DNA of 64,000 bases from assembly GCA_016124375.1 (NCBI GenBank), contig WGNV01000003.1, forward strand, positions 124,001-188,000. The letters are read 5' to 3'. Position numbers and translations under genes: made by a program. Below the pieces are notes generated by a model. That model searched no databases, had not been told where the DNA came from, and was given only the letters and a program-made list of their open reading frames with translations. Below, one piece after another: positions 59,830 to 64,000 of this stretch. Each line of letters starts with the position of its first letter. The stretch's first letter is position 1. Source of the stretch: Tepidisphaera sp. Its GTDB lineage: Bacteria > Planctomycetota > Phycisphaerae > Phycisphaerales > UBA1924.

Positions 59830-62298
59830 ATGCCAATCACACTGGACGAGTTCATCAGCGCATACGAGCGCACCACGGGCAACACCCCGCGCAAGGATGG
59901 TGACGGCTACCGGATGCCGTGCCTCCATCGCGGCGATACGAACCCGTCCCTCGTGGCTGTCCACGGCAGCGACGGCGGGGTGGTGCTTCTCGACAATGGT
60001 GCCGCACTATCACCAGCGGATCGGGTGACGACCATCAAGGCGGTCGGTCTGTCTCCGACCGGAGGCAAGGCCAAGCCCCTCCCCGTTGTTGAACTGATCC
60101 CGGATCATGCGCTGCCTTCAAAGATTGCCTGTTCAGGTGCGAAGGTCGAGGAGGTGTACACATACGCCGATGCGCGTGGTGTCCCGCTGTTTGAGAACCT
60201 CAGGCTCCGAGCGGCGAACGGGCACAAGTTCTTCATCCAGCGGCGAGAGTGGACTGACCGCCATCATGTCTACAGCATCACCGCTGCACGCGACAAGGAC
60301 GGCGACATACTGCCGGAGATTGACCCGCCCCTCTACCGACTGCCGGAAGCACTGTCAGATTCCAGCGGGATTCTGTGCGTAGCAGAGGGCGAGCGGAAGG
60401 TTGACCGGCTCCGAGCGTTGGGCCTTTGCGCCGTCTGCACGCTCGGCGGGGCTGGGCAGGTGAAGCGGCACGCCGTCAAGGTGCGCGAGTGCGCGAATGG
60501 GCGGCAGGTCATCATCTTCGCCGACAATGACGAAGCGGGCGAGCGGTACGCCCTCACGATCGCAAAGGCGGTCGCTCCGGTAGCGAAGGGAGTGCGCATC
60601 GTGCGCTTCCCCGACCTGCCGGTGGGCCATGACATCGTGGATTGGTTGAATGCTGGCGGCACCAAAGCGCAGTTGGTGGCCCTCATTGATGCTGCTGAGG
60701 TCTACCGGCCCGATGTGGATGCCGACACTGGGCGGGACATTGTCGTAGCCAATCAGGGATTGGCCGAGGCCACTGACGAAGTGCGAGAGAGACTACGAGC
60801 CAGGAACAACGGCCCCCATGCGCTCTACATGGCGGCTGGGCGCATCGCTTGGGTCCGGGACGGACGGGTGGAAGGCCTGATTCCCGATCAACTGACCTGG
60901 GTGCTGGCTCGCACGGTGCAGTTCGTCATGATGAATCAGGAGAAGGGCACCAGCCGACCAATCGACCCGCCACCCAACATCGTGCGGATGGTGATGGCCG
61001 ATCCTCGCCCGTGCTTCCCGGAGTTGACGGGCATCGTGACCGACCCGTTCATGCGCCCCGACGGGTCCATCGTCACTGCGCCGGGATATGACGAACAAAC
61101 CCGCTTGTTGCTGATGCTACCGCCGGGGTATGAGTCTCCGCCCATTCCCGCCGATCCGACTGCGGATCATGTCCGTGCCGCCGTCGCAGTCGTTGATGAA
61201 CTGATCGCCGACTTCCCGTTTGACTGCGCCGGATCACGGGCAAGTGCGCTCGCCCTCCTGTTCACGTTGGTCCTGCGCCCGATGCTGGGTCGGACCCACA
61301 TTCCAATGTTCCTCGCGGATGCAACGAAACCCCGAACCGGCAAAGGTCTGTTGGTGGGTGCCATACTCCGCGTGGCGTTCGGGCATCTCGGGGCGTGGGG
61401 GCGCCTCCCTCGCACTGAGGAAGAGATGGGCAAAACCATCATGGCCGCCCTGTCCGACTGCACCCCCGCTGTGTGTTTCGACAACATCGTCGGGATGCTG
61501 GACTCCGAATCCCTCTGCGCCGTGCTGACGGCGGTGGAGTTCTCCCAGCGTCGGCTGGGGCGCAATGACGCGGGCAGCACGCTGCGAGCCGAGAACAACA
61601 CGGTGTTCCTCGGCACCGGCAACGGGGTCACTCAGGGGTACGACCTTGCTCGGCGCATCGTCAACATGCGATTGGATGCAAAGTGCCCCGAACCCGGCGA
61701 GCGCACCGGCTTCCGCATCCCAGACCTGACCGCCTACGCAATGGAGCATCGCGTCAGGATTCGGGCCGCGGTACTCACCATCGCTAGAGCATGGTTCCTC
61801 GCGGGGCAGCCTCCCGCTCCGATGCTTCCGACGATGGGCGGCTTTGAGCGGTGGGTGAGCGTGATCGGCTCCATCCTCCACTTCGCGGGTGTTGAGGGGT
61901 TCCTCACCAACGCCCAGAGCATGAGGGAGGCAGTCAGCAATCCGGCTGATGACCACTCGGAGTTCGTGCAGCGGCTTTGGGAGACGTTCCGTGCCGAGTT
62001 CACCGCACGCGACTTGGCCGACAAGTTGGGCCACGCCCTGCGCCCGGATGAGCGCAACGGTCGCCAGCGGGACTTCGCCAGCACCCTCCCCGACCGCGTT
62101 GGGTCGGCACTGGGGCGTCCCACGTTCAACAACGAAGTCGGCAAGTTCCTCTCGCGGATTCGCGACAGCATCACGCCCGGTGGCCTGGTGCTGCGGTTGG
62201 TGAAGAAGGACCGCAATGGTGTCGCTCAATGGCGTGTGGAGTTCACAGGGGCTGGTGACCCTCCCGCCCGTTCACGCCCTGATGACTCGGAGTACTGA
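59830..62298 (+). CDS. TOPRIM/helicase-type primase-like replication protein of a mobile element
   Basis: Protein of 822 residues. A zinc-binding-like N-terminus ('RMPCLHRGD') is followed by a TOPRIM domain: Glu in 'LCVAEGERKVDRLRALG' (about 186) and the Asp pair in 'VIIFADNDEAGERYALTIA' (about 230). An ATPase-like region lies further on with 'ATKPRTGKGLLVGAI' (about 500-512, Walker A-like) and 'AVCFDNIVGML' (Walker B-like). The plan resembles phage and plasmid primase-helicases. Its start ATG lies 59 bases after the DUF1580 gene. No other replication protein is present, so it probably starts replication of the element. Confidence 0.75.
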   Translation: MPITLDEFISAYERTTGNTPRKDGDGYRMPCLHRGDTNPSLVAVHGSDGGVVLLDNGAALSPADRVTTIKAVGLSPTGGKAKPLPVVELIPDHALPSKIACSGAKVEEVYTYADARGVPLFENLRLRAANGHKFFIQRREWTDRHHVYSITAARDKDGDILPEIDPPLYRLPEALSDSSGILCVAEGERKVDRLRALGLCAVCTLGGAGQVKRHAVKVRECANGRQVIIFADNDEAGERYALTIAKAVAPVAKGVRIVRFPDLPVGHDIVDWLNAGGTKAQLVALIDAAEVYRPDVDADTGRDIVVANQGLAEATDEVRERLRARNNGPHALYMAAGRIAWVRDGRVEGLIPDQLTWVLARTVQFVMMNQEKGTSRPIDPPPNIVRMVMADPRPCFPELTGIVTDPFMRPDGSIVTAPGYDEQTRLLLMLPPGYESPPIPADPTADHVRAAVAVVDELIADFPFDCAGSRASALALLFTLVLRPMLGRTHIPMFLADATKPRTGKGLLVGAILRVAFGHLGAWGRLPRTEEEMGKTIMAALSDCTPAVCFDNIVGMLDSESLCAVLTAVEFSQRRLGRNDAGSTLRAENNTVFLGTGNGVTQGYDLARRIVNMRLDAKCPEPGERTGFRIPDLTAYAMEHRVRIRAAVLTIARAWFLAGQPPAPMLPTMGGFERWVSVIGSILHFAGVEGFLTNAQSMREAVSNPADDHSEFVQRLWETFRAEFTARDLADKLGHALRPDERNGRQRDFASTLPDRVGSALGRPTFNNEVGKFLSRIRDSITPGGLVLRLVKKDRNGVAQWRVEFTGAGDPPARSRPDDSEY

Positions 62299-62300
62299 AC

Positions 62301-62891
62301 ATGAACCACGTTCAACCTGACGCTGGCACACTCGCACTCCTCACGCTCATGCAGGAGTCGCTTGAACTCATCGACCGGATGCGCGAGCGGCTGGGTCAGC
62401 CGACCCCGCACAAGGGGCAGCCTGTCCTCACCCGGCTCCGTTCGATGGAGGAGTACGACAGGGCGGATGTCTGCTCGGTGCTGTTGGCATTGGCCCGCGG
62501 CATTTGGGACTTCGACTCCAACGCCGAGACACAGGACTATGACGCCGACACGGCCCCGCCAAGCCTGACCAAGTTCGTCGCGCACCTTCCGCTCAGCGTC
62601 AAGGCGGCGGCGGCGGAGTTGGATCAACTCGGCTCGCTCGTGGCCGCGACAGAAGGCTCAACAAGGCCCCGTGACCTCGCGGCGGTCCTGCGCTGGGGTC
62701 AGAACATGGCCCGTGATCTGTGCGCTGTGTCGAAGGCGGGACGGCGCTTGTTCATCAGCAGTGGTGATCTTCGCTCGATGGTCGAGCGTGGTTGGACAGA
62801 AGTGTTTGAGGGCACACCCGCATGGTCGCGGACGGTGCAAGAAGTGGATGGGTTCAAACTTGGCGGTCTCGCGTTTGAGGCTGCCTACTGA
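62301..62891 (+). CDS. Hypothetical protein of the mobile element
   Basis: Protein of 196 residues that I do not recognise. It starts two bases after the primase-like gene's stop, so it is translationally linked. The sequence is mainly helical: 'LALLTLMQESLELIDRMRERLG' at the start, 'ADVCSVLLALARGIWDF' and 'VKAAAAELDQLGSLVAATEG'. It has no signal peptide, membrane segment or metal motif. Confidence 0.65.
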   Translation: MNHVQPDAGTLALLTLMQESLELIDRMRERLGQPTPHKGQPVLTRLRSMEEYDRADVCSVLLALARGIWDFDSNAETQDYDADTAPPSLTKFVAHLPLSVKAAAAELDQLGSLVAATEGSTRPRDLAAVLRWGQNMARDLCAVSKAGRRLFISSGDLRSMVERGWTEVFEGTPAWSRTVQEVDGFKLGGLAFEAAY

Positions 62892-62903
62892 AAGGAGTCA
62901 GTC

Positions 62904-63566
62904 ATGGCGTTCACGTTGGAAGAAATCGCGGCGTTCGGCGTTCCCGGCAGCATCAGCAAGCGGGAGTACCCGCCCGGCACGCTTGTGTCCGAGGCCAAGT
63001 TGTACTTCCAGAAGATCGTTGCCATCCTCACCGAGTGGAAGAACACCGTCCAGCACATCAAGGCGTCAAACAAGTACACCGAGGAAGGCAAGAAGCACAT
63101 GCTGGGTGAGGCGTTCAATCGCGTCATGCCTGACTTGATGCGGATGCGCGACTTCCTCGCCAAGGGTGCGGCGACGGTGGACAAGAAGCGCAGCGAGTTG
63201 GTGGTGGAGAAGGCCGAGCCGGATTCGGCGTTGACGGTCTACATCTGGGAGAATCTGCCGGAGGACGGTCTGTTGTTGGCCGACGTGGCGCGTCAGGCCA
63301 TCGAGCGGGGCGATCAGCGTGTGTTTGACGCCATCCGCACCATGCCGTTCATCACCTGCCCGGTGGATCGTGACACCATCATCAAGTGGGAGGCCGATTG
63401 GGCGGAGAAGCGGTCGCCTCAACAGGCTCAGGAGTTGCGCGATATGCGTGAGGCGGTCAAGGTCGCCACGGAGGCTCTGGACCGTGCGGAGCGGCTGGTA
63501 AGGAGCGACGCGGGGATTGGCGAACCCGATGAACTCCAGCGTCTGTCACGGGAAGGTGGGGTGTGA
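62904..63566 (+). CDS. Hypothetical protein of the mobile element
   Basis: Protein of 220 residues that I do not recognise. AAAGGAG precedes the ATG and supports the start. The sequence is helical and charged: 'AKLYFQKIVAILTEWKNTVQHIKAS', 'GKKHMLGEAFNRVMPDLMRMRDFLAKGAATVDKKRSELVVEKAE' and a coiled segment 'QQAQELRDMREAVKVATEALDRAERLV'. It overlaps the next gene by four bases (GTGA). A structural or DNA-packaging role is possible but not supported by any motif. Confidence 0.65.
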   Translation: MAFTLEEIAAFGVPGSISKREYPPGTLVSEAKLYFQKIVAILTEWKNTVQHIKASNKYTEEGKKHMLGEAFNRVMPDLMRMRDFLAKGAATVDKKRSELVVEKAEPDSALTVYIWENLPEDGLLLADVARQAIERGDQRVFDAIRTMPFITCPVDRDTIIKWEADWAEKRSPQQAQELRDMREAVKVATEALDRAERLVRSDAGIGEPDELQRLSREGGV

Positions 63567-64000
63567 CCGTGCCGCAGCACCATGAGTCTGAAAACACAAC
63601 GGACCCGACGCCAGACGCCCAGCCCGCACCATCAGCGCCCACGGTGGCCACACCCTCTGTTGGAATCCGAGCGGAGACGGGCGACACGCCCAGCGGGTCA
63701 ATGGTGCCGGACACTCTGGAACAGGTGACGCTCCCGCCGGACGACAAGCCCAGAGACAAGTTCGGCAAGTACGCCAACCGGAAGAATGACGGTTGGAACC
63801 GTCAGGAACAGGGCAAGTTCGGTCCCGGCAACCAAGGCCCCAAGAAGTTCGATGGTGGTCCGATTGTGCGGAAGGTTCAGACTCTCCGCACAGTGATGAT
63901 CGGATGCATCGGTGCCAAGGACGTGATCGAAGTCATGGCCGCCCTTGTTGAGAAGGCCAAGGCGGGCGACATCGCGGCCATCAAGGAGTTCCTCTTGCGG
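63563..64000 (+). CDS. Partial protein cut by the window end, helix-rich C-terminal part resembling phage packaging or DUF5681-type proteins
   Basis: At least 146 codons, reading through to the window edge. A GTG start overlaps the stop of the preceding gene (GTGA). The first 60 residues are a Pro/Thr/Ala-rich, disordered-looking tail. Then comes 'KFGKYANRKNDGWNRQEQGKFGPGNQGPKKFDGGP' and a helical end 'VIEVMAALVEKAKAGDIAAIKEFLLR'. The 'KFGPGNQGPKK' and 'LVEKAKAGD..A.KE.L.R' patterns recall small proteins found beside phage terminase genes. The assignment is weak because the end is missing. Confidence 0.6.
   Translation, partial: MTVPQHHESENTTDPTPDAQPAPSAPTVATPSVGIRAETGDTPSGSMVPDTLEQVTLPPDDKPRDKFGKYANRKNDGWNRQEQGKFGPGNQGPKKFDGGPIVRKVQTLRTVMIGCIGAKDVIEVMAALVEKAKAGDIAAIKEFLLR

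Noticed and set aside
1-64000. CRISPR array
   Set aside because: The repeats found are dispersed palindromes; no regularly spaced direct repeats with unique spacers and no cas genes were seen.

Overview
The window is GC-rich DNA that most likely comes from the chromosome of a planctomycete, probably in or near the class Phycisphaerae. This is inferred from gene content: a Kelch protein ending in dockerin-like EF-hand repeats, an HAF-repeat exported protein, a DUF1580 protein, a LysW-dependent amino-acid operon, and many dispersed palindromic repeats. No 16S rRNA gene is present to confirm it.

Layout. 1-11.4 kb: exported Kelch protein, tRNA-Val, M24 peptidase, mutS, a class IV and a DegT-type aminotransferase, and a MarR regulator beside a pirin gene. 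11.5-12.7 kb: a complete small insertion sequence with inverted repeats and a target duplication, sitting inside a palindromic repeat. 12.7-24.9 kb: S9 peptidase, hydrolase, FIST protein, tRNA-Thr, pterin dehydratase, GluQRS, DUF192 protein, SpoIIE-type phosphatase, clpS, a lone nuoB and two paralogous zinc-ribbon membrane proteins. 25-30 kb: HAF protein, a repeat-dense stretch, purB carrying an in-frame palindromic element, and hicB with a frameshifted hicA. 29.6-37.7 kb: PAP2 phosphatase, LptF/G permease, GH57 glycosidase, LacI regulator, hydrolase, SDR reductase and an HglS-like 2-oxoadipate dioxygenase. 37.9-42.3 kb: an ABC system of MacB/FtsX type followed by a ZnuA-like lipoprotein. 42.4-44.3 kb: an exported metallophosphoesterase.

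44.4-49.1 kb holds the carrier-protein lysine (or ornithine) operon lysW-lysX-lysY-lysZ-lysK. It is preceded by a promoter, a small ORF with seven AAA lysine codons in fourteen codons, and mutually exclusive hairpins ending in a terminator. This looks like a classical lysine attenuator and is one of the two strongest observations here. 49.1-54.3 kb is an RND efflux operon with its own TetR regulator and two palindromic operators. It is followed by a possible short RNA gene, a universal stress protein and crcB.

From about 55.8 kb composition drops and gene content becomes accessory. 56.0-58.9 kb carries an OLD-family ATPase/TOPRIM protein with a GIY-YIG nuclease-like partner, a candidate two-gene defence module. 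At 59.02 kb lies a 3' fragment of a tRNA-Ala gene. To its right are a DUF1580 protein, a TOPRIM/helicase primase-like protein and unrecognised genes up to the window edge, which looks like an integrative element entering from a tRNA attachment site.

At least six families of palindromic or inverted repeats are scattered through intergenic DNA, and two of them lie inside coding sequence (purB and lysK).
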